Part shown: positions 45,788 through 53,086 of the stretch, piece by piece
Numbering within the stretch: the first letter of the stretch is position 1
Layout: every line of letters begins with the position of its first letter
Source of the DNA: Pelagibacterales bacterium SAG-MED49
Lineage (GTDB): Bacteria > Pseudomonadota > Alphaproteobacteria > Pelagibacterales > Pelagibacteraceae
DNA length: 64,000 nt
Direction: 5' to 3'
Assembly: GCA_014653365.1 (NCBI GenBank)
Contig: JACWEQ010000002.1
Location: 1-64,000 of the forward strand
Notes under the pieces: model-generated
Seen by the model: only the letters and a program-made list of their open reading frames with translations
What the model was told of the DNA's origin: nothing
Database searches by the model: none
Program-made: the position numbers and the translations under genes

Positions 45788-46780
45788 ATGGATAAAAAAC
45801 CCTATCATCATCTACCAGATGGAACTTTTAGAAATCCAGAAGGATCACCAGTGAGAACAGGTAAGGCGAGGTTTTCATATACACAATTCATTAAATTAAA
45901 AAAGAAGCTTGATATGACTGTTCCAAAAGAACACGTTATCGATAAAGAAAAAGTTTTATCTGATTTAGAAAAATACAAGAGTAAAGATTATATCGCCTGG
46001 ATTGGCCATGCCACTTACTTAATTAAACTTGGAGATACAACAATTATAACTGATCCTGTATTTTCAAAAAATGCAGGTCCTTTAATTTTTGGTCCAGATA
46101 GATTTACTGAGCCTGCCCTAAATTTAAACGAAATTCCAAAAACTGATTTATTGTTATTAACACATAATCATTATGATCATCAAGATATGGGCACCATTAG
46201 AAAATTTCCATTTAAAGATTCAAAAGTCTTAGTACCACTTAATCTTGGAAAATATTTTACAAAAAATAGATTTAAAGATGTGAATGAAATGGATTGGTAT
46301 GACGAAATTAAAATCAATACTGATTTAAAAGTAACCTTACTTCCAGCTGTTCATTGGTCTAAAAGAAGTTTAACAGATATGAATAAAACGCTCTGGGGAA
46401 ATTTTTTAATTGAGTATAAAGGTAAAAAAATATTGTTTGCGTGTGATACTGGTTATGGAGATATCTATAAAGATTTAGGCGAAAAATATGGTCCAATTGA
46501 TTTAACGATGATTAATATTGGAGCATATGATTTTAAACCTATGTTTGATAAATCAATTTATCATACAACCCCTGAAGAAGCTTTAAATGTTGCAAAAGAT
46601 TTAAAAAGTAAAAAAGTTATGGGAACACATTGGGGCACATTTGTATTATCTTTAGAACCAATTATGGAACCACCAAAAAGATTTAAAGCAAGTGCAGCAA
46701 ACTATGATTTTAAAGAAGAAGATGCAATCATATTTAAAATTGGAGAAATAACTCCATTAAATGACGTGATCCCTGATTAA
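45788..46780 (+). CDS. MBL-fold metallohydrolase (NAPE-PLD / UlaG-like)
   Basis: A 330-residue metallo-beta-lactamase-fold protein. The zinc motif HNHYDH sits at 126-131, WIGHATYLIKLGDTTIITDPVFS precedes it and GTHWGTFVLSLEPIMEPPKR follows near the C-terminus, matching the N-acyl-phosphatidylethanolamine phospholipase D-like group. The N-terminal YHHLPDGTFRNPEG is typical of the bacterial members. There is no clear signal peptide. The substrate is unknown; lipid phosphodiester is possible. Confidence 0.88.
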   Translation: MDKKPYHHLPDGTFRNPEGSPVRTGKARFSYTQFIKLKKKLDMTVPKEHVIDKEKVLSDLEKYKSKDYIAWIGHATYLIKLGDTTIITDPVFSKNAGPLIFGPDRFTEPALNLNEIPKTDLLLLTHNHYDHQDMGTIRKFPFKDSKVLVPLNLGKYFTKNRFKDVNEMDWYDEIKINTDLKVTLLPAVHWSKRSLTDMNKTLWGNFLIEYKGKKILFACDTGYGDIYKDLGEKYGPIDLTMINIGAYDFKPMFDKSIYHTTPEEALNVAKDLKSKKVMGTHWGTFVLSLEPIMEPPKRFKASAANYDFKEEDAIIFKIGEITPLNDVIPD

Positions 46781-46839
46781 GATAATTTGACCCATAATTT
46801 ATGCTTTATCTTATCGATTAATTTTTGATAGACTTTAGC

Positions 46840-47043
46840 ATGAAGAAACCACCGTACCCTTATAGAATAGCAATAATATTTCTTATGCTTACGATAATGC
46901 CAATAGGAGCTACTCAGTTAGGATGGTATTTGTATGATCAGCAAACTGGTTTTGATTTTGGTATGATAGTAGGAACATCAACAGTAATCTATGCTGCTTG
47001 GTTAATGTATGAAAAAGGTTGGCGAGAAGAGGATGAAGATTAA
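46840..47043 (+). CDS. Small membrane protein of unknown function
   Basis: A 67-residue protein with two hydrophobic helices (AIIFLMLTIMPIGATQLGW and FDFGMIVGTSTVIYAAWLM) and an acidic C-terminus GWREEDED. The ATG at 46840 is chosen because it begins the basic N-terminal tail; a TTG five codons earlier is also in frame. It is followed by the SHOCT gene after 3 bases. I do not recognise a family. Confidence 0.7.
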   Translation: MKKPPYPYRIAIIFLMLTIMPIGATQLGWYLYDQQTGFDFGMIVGTSTVIYAAWLMYEKGWREEDED

Positions 47044-47046
47044 TTT

Positions 47047-47307
47047 ATGGAAAAAATAATTTTTTTTGCACTAGTAATTCCTATTATAGGTTTTGTTTTA
47101 TATTTGGGTGCCAGTGCAATAATGAAAGGATTTAGCGCTAAGGAGGCCAATAGATCTGAAAAAGACGAGGCTTCACTACAAGATGATTTTTCAGCAGATA
47201 AAGAACAGCTAAGTAGTGAACTTAGTAATTTAAATGAATTACTTCAAAGTGGGGTGTTAACCCAAGAAGAATTTGAAAAAGCGAAGAAAAAAATATTAGA
47301 TAACTAA
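47047..47307 (+). CDS. SHOCT domain membrane protein
   Basis: An 86-residue protein: one N-terminal membrane helix (IIFFALVIPIIGFVLYLGA), an acidic linker and a C-terminal SHOCT motif (LNELLQSGVLTQEEFEKAKKKIL). SHOCT is a short oligomerisation module found at the ends of many membrane proteins. It likely forms an operon with the small protein before it. Its stop overlaps that of the EamA transporter in CTAA. Confidence 0.85.
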   Translation: MEKIIFFALVIPIIGFVLYLGASAIMKGFSAKEANRSEKDEASLQDDFSADKEQLSSELSNLNELLQSGVLTQEEFEKAKKKILDN

Positions 47308-48206
47308 TTCATTTTGGTTAATAGCAGTAGCATTACACCACTTACAAATATTAAAATTCCTACAATTTCACTAATAGTTATTTTTTCTTTAAATAAGTAT
47401 TTGGATGATAAATAACTAAAAAATATTTCAACTTGACCTAAAGCTCTAACAAAAGATGCCTGAACTAATGTAAATGCATAAAACCAAGTCATTGTTGCCA
47501 TAAACCCAGCAAATCCTGCCAAACAACTTTCAAATTTATTATTATACAATTTTTTAAATTCTGATCTTTCAAAAATAAAAAGATAAATTGTTATTATAAA
47601 GGTTTGAATTACTAAGCCAAATAATAAAGTACTAATTGCTTTTTCAAAGTTTGATGAAAAATTTTCCAGAGACAATGCTGCGGCTCTAAAATAAACAACA
47701 CTTAATGCTAAAAATAGACCTGTTGTTAATCCAATTAGAGTTGTCTTTGAAAAAAAATTATTAAAAAATAATTTTAAATCTTTTACAGATATAATAATTA
47801 CTCCAACTGTTGCAATTATAATTCCAAAAACTCCAAATATATTAAGCTTATCTTTTAATAAAAAATATTCAAAAATAGCAACTTGTATAACTTCAGTTTT
47901 ACTTAATGCAGTGCCTACTACAAAGTTTGAGAACTTAAAAAGATAAAGTAAAATAAAGGTAAATATGATTTGAAAAACTGATGCTAAAATTGTGTAATAA
48001 ACGAAATTTGATTGAACTAAGATTACAGAAATAATTTCAAAGTTACGAAAATAAATAAAAAATAATAATGTTGCAAATGGTAATGCAAAAGCAAATCTCA
48101 CATAAGTTGAAGCGATTGTTGAAAGATTTGTATTTAATTTTTTCTGTAAAGAAGATCTTAGATTTTGAAAAAAAGCTCCAAAAATAGTAATAACTATCCA
48201 ATTCAT
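47304..48206 (-). CDS. EamA/DMT family transporter
   Basis: A 300-residue drug/metabolite transporter-type protein with ten membrane helices in two EamA repeats; VVGTALSKTEVIQVAIFEYFLLKD and SFVRALGQVEIFFSYLSSKYLFKEKI are the typical ends of the two repeats. The substrate is unknown. The gene lies 6 bases downstream of the sugar dehydrogenase gene on the same strand. Confidence 0.88.
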   Translation of the reverse strand: MNWIVITIFGAFFQNLRSSLQKKLNTNLSTIASTYVRFAFALPFATLLFFIYFRNFEIISVILVQSNFVYYTILASVFQIIFTFILLYLFKFSNFVVGTALSKTEVIQVAIFEYFLLKDKLNIFGVFGIIIATVGVIIISVKDLKLFFNNFFSKTTLIGLTTGLFLALSVVYFRAAALSLENFSSNFEKAISTLLFGLVIQTFIITIYLFIFERSEFKKLYNNKFESCLAGFAGFMATMTWFYAFTLVQASFVRALGQVEIFFSYLSSKYLFKEKITISEIVGILIFVSGVMLLLLTKMN

Positions 48207-48212
48207 ATATTA

Positions 48213-49277
48213 TTATTTATTTTCCATTAACCAAAGATTGTCTCCTGTTAAAAAATAGATCTTTCCATCAACTGGATGAACTTGAATATCTCTAATTCTA
48301 CCTATTTTATTTTTAAAAATAACTTCTTCATTTAAATTCGATAAATCGTTAAAAATTAACTTTCTTAAAGATTTATCTTTAAGTGATGTAATTAAAGCAT
48401 TTCCATTCCACTCTTTAAATTCTTTACCTTTGTAAATTGTGATTGCACTTGCTGCAATAGAGGGTACCCAGTATTTAATAGCTTTAGTAAAGCCTGGCTT
48501 CCATTTTGGACCAATTGTAGTTCCTGAATAGTTCGTTCCTCCCCATCCTAATATTTTCCAACCATAATTTTCTCCTTTTTTAGCTTCTCCAAACCAGTCA
48601 CCTCCTCTTGCACCATGATTGCTTAAATAAATTTTTTGATCATAAGGTGACATGGTTAAACCTTGTGGGTTTCTAATTCCAATTTGATAAATTTCAGGAA
48701 GCCAATTTGGCTTTCCTTCAAATTTTGGATTATCTTTTGGAATAATGCCATTAGTATGAATTCTGATAATACTACCAGGATGTTTTGTTGGATCTTGAGC
48801 AATCATTCCTTGTCCTCTTTCACCTACAGAGGCAAAAAGATAACCATCTTTAATAGCTAGTCTTGATCCAAAATGATAACCAGAATCTATGGGAGGATTT
48901 GCTCGAAATATATTTTCAAAGTTTAATTCTTTTTTATCTAATCTTGCTTTTGCTATTGAGGTACTCGTTTTAGAATTTCCCCTATCTTCAGAGTATGAAA
49001 TCCATAGGTTATTATTTTGATGAATAATATCTAGTAGACCACCTTGACCAACATCTAAAAAATTTAAATTATGCTTAACTTCCAAAATTTTTTTAGAATT
49101 AATGTTTACTATTTTTATTTTTCCACTTTTTTCAGTAATAATTATCTCATCATTATTAATAAATGATGATCCCCAGGGCTCATCTAGTTTTATTATTTTA
49201 GTAAGTGTAAAATTATTGGAATAGCTTTTTGAAGCAAATAAGAGAAAAAAAATTATTAATGAAAAATATTTTTTCAC
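48213..49277 (-). CDS. PQQ-dependent sugar dehydrogenase (glucose/sorbosone dehydrogenase family)
   Basis: A 354-residue exported protein of the soluble aldose sugar dehydrogenase family. The signal peptide VKKYFSLIIFFLLFASKSYS is followed by six-bladed propeller motifs: LDVGQGGLLDI, ISYSEDRG, IYQIGIRNPQGLTMSP, LSNHGARGGDWFGE and YWVPSIAASAITIYKG. The start is taken as GTG at 49277, directly after the SDR stop, because it begins the signal peptide; an ATG 12 codons earlier would overlap the SDR. The oxidation substrate is unknown. Confidence 0.88.
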   Translation of the reverse strand: MKKYFSLIIFFLLFASKSYSNNFTLTKIIKLDEPWGSSFINNDEIIITEKSGKIKIVNINSKKILEVKHNLNFLDVGQGGLLDIIHQNNNLWISYSEDRGNSKTSTSIAKARLDKKELNFENIFRANPPIDSGYHFGSRLAIKDGYLFASVGERGQGMIAQDPTKHPGSIIRIHTNGIIPKDNPKFEGKPNWLPEIYQIGIRNPQGLTMSPYDQKIYLSNHGARGGDWFGEAKKGENYGWKILGWGGTNYSGTTIGPKWKPGFTKAIKYWVPSIAASAITIYKGKEFKEWNGNALITSLKDKSLRKLIFNDLSNLNEEVIFKNKIGRIRDIQVHPVDGKIYFLTGDNLWLMENK

Positions 49278-49278
49278 A

Positions 49279-49989
49279 TTAAGAGAGTTTTGATCTACCA
49301 CCATCGACCGCAATTATTTGTCCAGTCACCCACGAACTATCTTCAGTGATTAAAAATTTTGCAAGTGATGCTGAATCTTTTCCTTCTCCCAATCTCTTTA
49401 ATGGATGAGCTTTTGCGATACCTTCTGCAATTGTAGTGTTTTTTAACATAGGTTCTGCAATTTTAGATTTTGTCAAACTTGGTGCAACACAATTTACTCT
49501 TATATTGGGTGCAAATTCAGCAGCTAATGATACCGTTAAACCTTCAACAGCAGCTTTTGCTGAAGCAATAATAGCATGGTTAGTAAAACCTCTTTGAGCA
49601 GCCACAGTTGAAAACAAAACTACAGAGCCTTTATTTTTTTTTAAACTTTCTTGATAACCTTTGATGACCTCAATTGCTGAATAAAGATTTAATTTCATAC
49701 ATTTATTCATATCTTGTTCAGTAATCATTCTTAATGGTTTTAAGTCAATTGATCCGACACAATATGCAATACCCTTAATGTCATCAATATCTACTTTTAC
49801 TTTTTCTATAAAACCATCTTCTAAAACATCGGCAACAGTAAAACTACAACCTAATTTTTCTGAAATAGCTTTAACTTCATTTTCGTTTCTTGCCACTAAG
49901 TGAATGTCATTTCCTGAATTTTTTAATTGTTTAGCCAAGCTTGAACCTACAGAACCTGTCGCACCAAAAATAATATATTTTTCTGACAT
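49279..49989 (-). CDS. Short-chain dehydrogenase/reductase-like protein without the catalytic tyrosine
   Basis: A 236-residue SDR-fold protein with nucleotide loop IFGATGSVGSSLAKQL at the N-terminus, a VAYCVGS-like strand (IAYCVGSIDL), VVLFSTVAAQRGF and the C-terminal VTGQIIAVDGGRS. Where SDRs have YxxxK, it reads IASAK at 141-145, so lysine is present but tyrosine is replaced by isoleucine. It may be a reductase with an altered proton donor or a non-catalytic protein. It diverges from the photolyase with 28 bases between, suggesting a functional pair. Confidence 0.85.
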   Translation of the reverse strand: MSEKYIIFGATGSVGSSLAKQLKNSGNDIHLVARNENEVKAISEKLGCSFTVADVLEDGFIEKVKVDIDDIKGIAYCVGSIDLKPLRMITEQDMNKCMKLNLYSAIEVIKGYQESLKKNKGSVVLFSTVAAQRGFTNHAIIASAKAAVEGLTVSLAAEFAPNIRVNCVAPSLTKSKIAEPMLKNTTIAEGIAKAHPLKRLGEGKDSASLAKFLITEDSSWVTGQIIAVDGGRSKLS

Positions 49990-50017
49990 AAAATTTATTT
50001 ATTAGTTATATTTAATT

Positions 50018-51508
50018 ATGAAACTATTTCTTATACTCGGCAATCAATTATTTCCATTAAAATACTTGGACCGCTACAAAAAGGATCATCTGTTTTTTAT
50101 GGCTGAAGATAACGAGTTATGTACCTATGAAAAACACCATAAACAAAAAATACTATTATTCTTATCTTCCATGCGTTCTTATGCTGATAGTCTTAAGAAG
50201 AGTAAATTTAAATTAAATTATCTAAAGATAGAAGATAAAGAATTTAAAGATGATTATTTTAAGAAATTAAAAAAAATAATTAATCAAAAAAAAATTACCA
50301 GAATTTCAAGTTTTGAAGTCGAAGACAAATTTTTTGAAAAAAAAATTTCACAGTTTTTAAAAAAAGAAAAAATTAATTGGAAAGTTATTCAAACCCCAAT
50401 GTTCTTAAATTCAAGAGATGAATTTAAAAATTATTTAGGAAAATCAAAAAAACCTTTTATGGCAACATTTTATAAAGAGGTGCGTAAAAAATCTGGAACA
50501 TTGATGGGTGCTGATGGAAATCCTATTGGAGGTAAGTGGAGTTTTGATGAAGATAATAGAAATAAATTACCTAAGGATATTTCAATACCAAAATTTCCAA
50601 AGATTAATGAGACCAATCATACTAAAAAATTAAAACCAATTATTGAAAAATTATTTAAAGATCACCCTGGAAGTACAAATGATTTTTGGTTAGCAACCGA
50701 ATATAATGATGTAGTAAAACTTTTAGATTTTTTTATAAAAGAAAAATCTAATTTATTTGGTGACTATGAAGATGCTGTTAATCAAAAAGATAATATTTTA
50801 TTCCATAGTGCATTAAGTCCTTACATAAACCTAGGATTAATTACTCCTGAATTTGTGATTCAAAGGATTTTAGACTTTCATAAAAAACATAAAATTAGAA
50901 TGAATTCCCTTGAAGGCTATATTCGTCAGATAATTGGTTGGAGAGAATTTATGCGTGGAATTTATCAAGGCTATTCTGATGAAATGGAAACCAAAAATTT
51001 TTTTAAGCATGATAGAAAAATGAAAAAATCTTGGTATGAGGGTACAACAGGCTTGCCCCCGTTAGATCATGCTATTAAAAATGCCGTAAACTATGGTTGG
51101 TCTCATCACATTGAAAGACTAATGATTTTATCAAATATAATGAATCTTTGTGAGGTTAAGCCAACAATTGTTTACAAATGGTTTATGGAAATGTTTGTAG
51201 ACTCATCAGATTGGGTAATGGCACCTAATGTTTATGGAATGGGATTATTTAGTGATGGAGGTATTTTTGCTACTAAACCATATATTTGTGGATCAAGTTA
51301 TTTTATGAAAATGATGGATTTTAAAAAAGGAGAATGGTGTAACACAATGGATGGTCTGTACTGGAGATTTATAGATAGAAATAGAAAATTTTTTTTAAAA
51401 AACCCCAGACTATCAATGATGGTTTATGTTTTTGATAAAATGAAAGAGGACAGAAAAAAAATGATTTTGTCTGAAGCTGATAAATTTATTAAACAAAACA
51501 CTATTTAA
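50018..51508 (+). CDS. Cryptochrome/photolyase family protein (CryPro/DPRP-like)
   Basis: A 496-residue flavoprotein of the bacterial cryptochrome / (6-4) photolyase-related branch. The N-terminus MKLFLILGNQLFPLKYLD and the block EGYIRQIIGWREFMRGIY, GLPPLDHAIKNAVNYGWSHHIERLMI and MAPNVYGMGLFSDGG are typical of that group. Iron-sulfur members have a CxxC plus two more cysteines; here only separate cysteines are seen (NLCEVKP, YICGSSY, GEWCNTMDGLYW), so a [4Fe-4S] cluster is doubtful. It is followed by DUF2256 with a one-base overlap, a usual partner. DNA repair or light sensing are both possible. Confidence 0.9.
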   Translation: MKLFLILGNQLFPLKYLDRYKKDHLFFMAEDNELCTYEKHHKQKILLFLSSMRSYADSLKKSKFKLNYLKIEDKEFKDDYFKKLKKIINQKKITRISSFEVEDKFFEKKISQFLKKEKINWKVIQTPMFLNSRDEFKNYLGKSKKPFMATFYKEVRKKSGTLMGADGNPIGGKWSFDEDNRNKLPKDISIPKFPKINETNHTKKLKPIIEKLFKDHPGSTNDFWLATEYNDVVKLLDFFIKEKSNLFGDYEDAVNQKDNILFHSALSPYINLGLITPEFVIQRILDFHKKHKIRMNSLEGYIRQIIGWREFMRGIYQGYSDEMETKNFFKHDRKMKKSWYEGTTGLPPLDHAIKNAVNYGWSHHIERLMILSNIMNLCEVKPTIVYKWFMEMFVDSSDWVMAPNVYGMGLFSDGGIFATKPYICGSSYFMKMMDFKKGEWCNTMDGLYWRFIDRNRKFFLKNPRLSMMVYVFDKMKEDRKKMILSEADKFIKQNTI

Positions 51509-51630
51509 TGAAAAAAGAAAACTTACCTTCAAAAATTTGTCCTATTTGTAAAAGACCTTTTGTTTGGCGTAAGAAATGGAAACTTAATTGGGATAAAGTA
51601 AAGTATTGTTCCAAAAAGTGTTCTAAGTGA
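51508..51630 (+). CDS. DUF2256 small zinc-ribbon-like protein
   Basis: A 40-residue protein translated from ATG at 51508 that overlaps the photolyase stop (TAATG). It reads MKKENLPSKICPICKRPF, then WRKKW, W and VKYCSKKCSK, giving the CPxC...CSxxC pattern of DUF2256. Such proteins are frequently next to photolyase/cryptochrome genes. Four cysteines could bind zinc. It overlaps the next gene by 4 bases (GTGA), so the three genes are translationally coupled. Confidence 0.88.
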   Translation: MKKENLPSKICPICKRPFVWRKKWKLNWDKVKYCSKKCSK

Positions 51631-52043
51631 TCTACCTATCTCTATTTACTATATCTTTTTTAGCAGCAACTATTTTACCCTTTTCATCAGAACTCACATT
51701 AGCGGGATTAATTGTAACATCAAATTATGATAATTTATTATTGTTAATCGTTGCAAGCTTTGGGAATGTTTTAGGATCTGTTGTTAATTGGGCTTTAGGA
51801 TTTTACTCAAGAAATCTAACTACAAAAAAATGGTTTCCATTTAAAGAAATACAATTAGAAAAATCATCAAAATGGTTCAGAAAGTTTGGTAAATGGTCTT
51901 TATTATTTGCTTGGGTTCCTGTTATAGGTGACCCATTAACTTTAGTTGCAGGTTTATTGAGAATTAGATTTTTAGATTTTATTATTTTAGTAGCAATTGG
52001 AAAAGTAAGTAGATACTTTGTGGTTTTCTATTTGATTGGTTAA
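51627..52043 (+). CDS. YqaA family (VTT-domain) membrane protein
   Basis: A 138-residue membrane protein with GTG start. FLAATILPFSSELTLAGLIV, FGNVLGSVVNWALGFYSR and RKFGKWSLLFAWVPVIGDPLTLVAGLLRI are the family blocks of the YqaA subgroup of SNARE-associated/DedA-like proteins, which act in lipid scrambling or membrane homeostasis. It overlaps DUF2256 by 4 bases and is followed by the amidotransferase gene after 3 bases. Confidence 0.88.
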   Translation: MIYLSLFTISFLAATILPFSSELTLAGLIVTSNYDNLLLLIVASFGNVLGSVVNWALGFYSRNLTTKKWFPFKEIQLEKSSKWFRKFGKWSLLFAWVPVIGDPLTLVAGLLRIRFLDFIILVAIGKVSRYFVVFYLIG

Positions 52044-52046
52044 GTA

Positions 52047-52772
52047 ATGAATATAATAGTTTTACAACATATAAAGATTGAAGACCCAGGTTATATCAAG
52101 GATTTAATGTTAGCTGATGGTTTTAACTTAACAACTATAGAATTAGATGAAGGTGAAAAAATTCCAAGTGACTTAAGTAAATTTGATGGAATGTTTTGTA
52201 TGGGTGGTCCAATGGATACTTTTATGGAACAAGAATATCCTTGGTTAGTTGATGAAAAACAAAGAATTAAAGAATTTGTAATTGATTTAAAGAAGCCTTA
52301 CTTAGGTTTTTGTTTAGGTTGTCAGTTGTTAGGTGAAATAGTTGGTGGCAAGGTAGTTAAATCAAATCCAGCTGAGATTGGAATAATGAATGTAAATTTT
52401 AATAATAAAAAAAATGAAGATACTTTATTTTCAAAATTTCCAGAACAAATCAAAAGTTTACAGTGGCACTCTTATGAAGTGCAAGGAATAGATGATAAAC
52501 AAGATATTACTTTATTAGCCTCATCACCTGTAACCAAATATCAAATTTTTAAATATCAAAATCATGCTTATGGAATTCAATTTCATATAGAAATTAAGGA
52601 TACTACAGTTAATGAATGGGGATCTGTTCCAGAATATAAAAAAGCTCTTGAAAATCAATTAGGAAATGGTGCTCTAGAAAAATTTGATAATGCCGCAAAA
52701 GTAAATATGTCTGATATGAATAATTATTCTAAGATTCTTTATGAGAATTTTAAAAAAATTTTAAACAAATAA
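52047..52772 (+). CDS. Class I glutamine amidotransferase family protein
   Basis: A 241-residue stand-alone class I amidotransferase domain. The oxyanion strand FDGMFCMGGPMDTF, the nucleophile elbow GFCLGCQLLGE and the catalytic YGIQFHIEIK (His-x-Glu) are intact. It resembles the GMP-synthase-like group that includes gamma-glutamyl-polyamine or ChyE-type hydrolases. No synthase partner is adjacent. It belongs to the rightward run after the photolyase. Confidence 0.88.
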   Translation: MNIIVLQHIKIEDPGYIKDLMLADGFNLTTIELDEGEKIPSDLSKFDGMFCMGGPMDTFMEQEYPWLVDEKQRIKEFVIDLKKPYLGFCLGCQLLGEIVGGKVVKSNPAEIGIMNVNFNNKKNEDTLFSKFPEQIKSLQWHSYEVQGIDDKQDITLLASSPVTKYQIFKYQNHAYGIQFHIEIKDTTVNEWGSVPEYKKALENQLGNGALEKFDNAAKVNMSDMNNYSKILYENFKKILNK

Positions 52773-52778
52773 AAAAAT

Positions 52779-53000
52779 ATGAATAATAAATTTTTTGAAT
52801 GGGCAGGGGTTATTACTGCAATATTATACTCGTTATTTGTAGCTTTAAATATTGGTATAGAATTTTTTGGTTTCTGTTTATTGCTTATATCGGCAATCTT
52901 AATTGGAATTTGGGCCTATCGAGGAGATCATAAAGGTATACTGTTATTACAATTTTTTTATGCAACCGCAGGAATTGTTGGAATGATCAGATGGTTTTAA
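52779..53000 (+). CDS. Small three-helix membrane protein of unknown function
   Basis: A 73-residue hydrophobic protein with three predicted helices: WAGVITAILYSLFVALNIG, FFGFCLLLISAILIGIW and LLLQFFYATAGIVGMI, joined by an AYRGDHKG loop. No family is recognised with confidence, though small transporter-like 3-helix folds look similar. It precedes the Amt-phosphatase gene by 86 bases. Confidence 0.7.
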   Translation: MNNKFFEWAGVITAILYSLFVALNIGIEFFGFCLLLISAILIGIWAYRGDHKGILLLQFFYATAGIVGMIRWF

Positions 53001-53086
53001 ATGAGGATATATTGAATTATGAAATAGTTACAATAAGTTAATTTTATTATAATAAAGTTAATGGTTAACTCAAAAAATACTTTTTT

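Noticed and set aside
53001-53086. Nitrogen-responsive (sigma-54) promoter before the Amt fusion
   Set aside because: No GG-N10-GC element could be found in the 86-base gap.
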